A DNA stretch of 64,000 bases from Megamerina dolium (Eukaryota; Arthropoda; Insecta; Diptera; Megamerinidae). This document shows positions 62,599 through 64,000 of the stretch, piece by piece; position 1 is the first letter of the stretch; every line of letters begins with the position of its first letter. Below the pieces are notes generated by a model. It ran no database searches, was not told the DNA's origin, and saw only the letters and a list, made by a program, of their open reading frames with translations. The DNA lies in contig OY978527.1 in assembly GCA_963854835.1 (NCBI GenBank), positions 35,735,040-35,799,039 on the forward strand, read 5' to 3'. A program made the translations under genes and the position numbers.

Positions 62599-63776
62599 TT
62601 AGGCGTAGCTCGTCAGTTTTTTTGAGAAGCAATTTTTGCATATAATGCCAATCTACACCCGAAATATGGTTAACTTTGACGAGGTACTTTGTAAGTTATG
62701 GGGGTTTTAAAAGGGATGATTTAAAGCAGATTTTTAAGATAATTCCGAGGCTTAGTATGGGAACTATATAAAAAGTGTGCGTGGCTTACCTCTTTCTTGT
62801 AAAATTCGGTTGGCATACGCTGAATAGTTCGAAGTTATAGCAGATAATGTTTTTTAATTTTTGCTACTTTATATGGTAGCCCTACTAAGAAGTAGGCGTG
62901 GCATGTTGATTTTTGCCAGATTATTTCCGACTACCATATTAATCGAAATGTCAATTATGGTTATTCTAGACAGAAGGATGGAGAAGTTACAGCTATTTCA
63001 ATTTAAAAGAAATTCGGTCGTTTTGTATGGGGCTACTATAAACAGTGGACGTGGCGCCAATACTAATCCATACTTTAAATGTGGTTGTTCATTCTACTCT
63101 GAATAGTTTGTTAGTTATGGCGGCTAACATTTTTTTTTAATTTCCGCATCTTTGTATGGGAGCCCCAATAATAAGTAAGCGTGGTACGCTGATTTTTTGC
63201 CAGATTTTTTCCGGCTGCCATGTTAATCTGAGTGTCAATTATGGTTCTTTTAGACAGAAGATTGTAGAAGTTACAGCCGTTTCAATTTAAAAGAAGTACA
63301 GACACTTTGTATGGGAGATACTATAACAAGTAGGCGTGGCTCTCCCATTTTTGGCAAGGTTATGTAGTGGTATAATATAGCTACACATGCCAAATATTGT
63401 TGGTCCAGATGGTATATTAAGTGAGTTATAGCAACTTAAAAGTTTTGAAAATTCCGAGGTTACTCGCTTTGAATGCTTGGTGTGGGCGTGGCTGTTGACC
63501 TATCATGCCCAATATCAATCTCCTCTGTACCCTTGGATCATAGGTTACTTATGCCAAATTTCGACAAAATAGCTCAATATTTACTCAAGTTATCGTGAGA
63601 ACCAGCTAGGAGGCAGACAGGCGGACGGACGGACGTACATCGTTAAATCGAAAATTTAAGTGACGCTGATCACGAATATTTATAATTTTCTATATCTCCG
63701 GAGATTCCTTTAAGTGTTTACAAACATCTGACCGAAATGAATATACCTTGCATATTTCATTATGCAGGGCATAAAA
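62599..63776 (+). mobile_element. INE/DINE-like element, 5'-truncated copy
   Basis: Begins inside the family at AGGCGTAGCTCGTCAG and runs through the modules to a short GACGGACGGACG array (63621-63633), CGCTGATCACGAATATTTAT and the 3' end CATATTTCATTATGCAGGGC. The left part is most similar to 48405-48960. Confidence 0.8.
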
Positions 63777-63874
63777 ATGCATAATTGCATAAGGAGTAGA
63801 ATTTTTATTTGAGTATGGCAAAACGTGTTTAAGTACTTAATATTGTTTTTTATTTCTATTACAATGGGAGTTTA

Positions 63875-63953
63875 GGTTAGCTTAGGTTATGTGGCTGCCC
63901 TCTCTCTGAGAGGACACACTTAGGCCAGAAAGGCCCATTGTGATACCACCGAG
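63875..63953 (-). mobile_element. 79-bp SINE tail fragment with target duplication
   Basis: Contains only the type-2 tail (TGTGGCTGCCCTCTCTCTGA, GGCCCATTGTGATACCACC on the plus strand). It is flanked by TGGGAGTTTA at 63865-63874 and 63954-63963. It is a complete insertion of a severely 5'-truncated transcript. Confidence 0.85.
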
Positions 63954-64000
63954 TGGGAGTTTACTTCTTCTTAAAATAGTTCGAGAATAGTTAGGGAAAA

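Overview
The window is an AT-rich, repeat-dense piece of a dipteran genome. Short spliced genes carry TATA/TCAGT core promoters. The repeat landscape is insect-like: mariner relics, several LINE clades, a tRNA-derived SINE, and an element resembling the INE-1/DINE-1 group. A cyclorrhaphan fly, possibly a tephritid, is the best guess, but the sequence does not fix the species.

Only six genes look intact. At 7.0-7.7 kb (+) lies a two-exon gene for a secreted Ser/Gly-rich protein of unknown function. Three single-exon genes for secreted glycine/tryptophan-rich, cuticle-like proteins lie at 21.3 kb (+), 27.0 kb (-) and 37.0 kb (-). Two nearly identical three-exon genes for secreted pancreatic-family lipases lie at 44.7-46.0 kb and 60.9-62.2 kb (both -). 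They sit on a segmental duplication of about 3 kb, repeated 16 kb apart. A third, older lipase copy at 50.8-56.5 kb is a pseudogene. It has lost internal coding pieces and is split by an R1/LOA-like LINE. Next to it is a relic of a fourth Gly-rich gene, itself broken by a Jockey-like LINE.

Most of the rest is mobile DNA. Five LINE types can be told apart: Jockey-like with poly(A); a type ending in GTAA repeats; R1/LOA-like with CCHC knuckles; a CR1-like type with YADDIQL; and an RNase H-bearing type. There are also at least five mariner relics and two internally deleted copies of a second Tc1/mariner-like transposon. Two TA-flanked MITEs, about ten copies of a tRNA-derived SINE with two alternative 3' ends, and several copies of an INE-like element complete the list. 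The INE-like element is built from about 150-bp modules containing GGGCGTGG. Target-site duplications are visible for several insertions, which lets nesting be read: Jockey inside SINE, MITE inside LINE, GTAA-LINE inside a possible LTR.

Stretches not listed as genes or repeats are AT-rich sequence with no recognisable coding potential. The two long (TA)n arrays near 9.8 kb and 46.6 kb and one near 57.9 kb are simple repeats.
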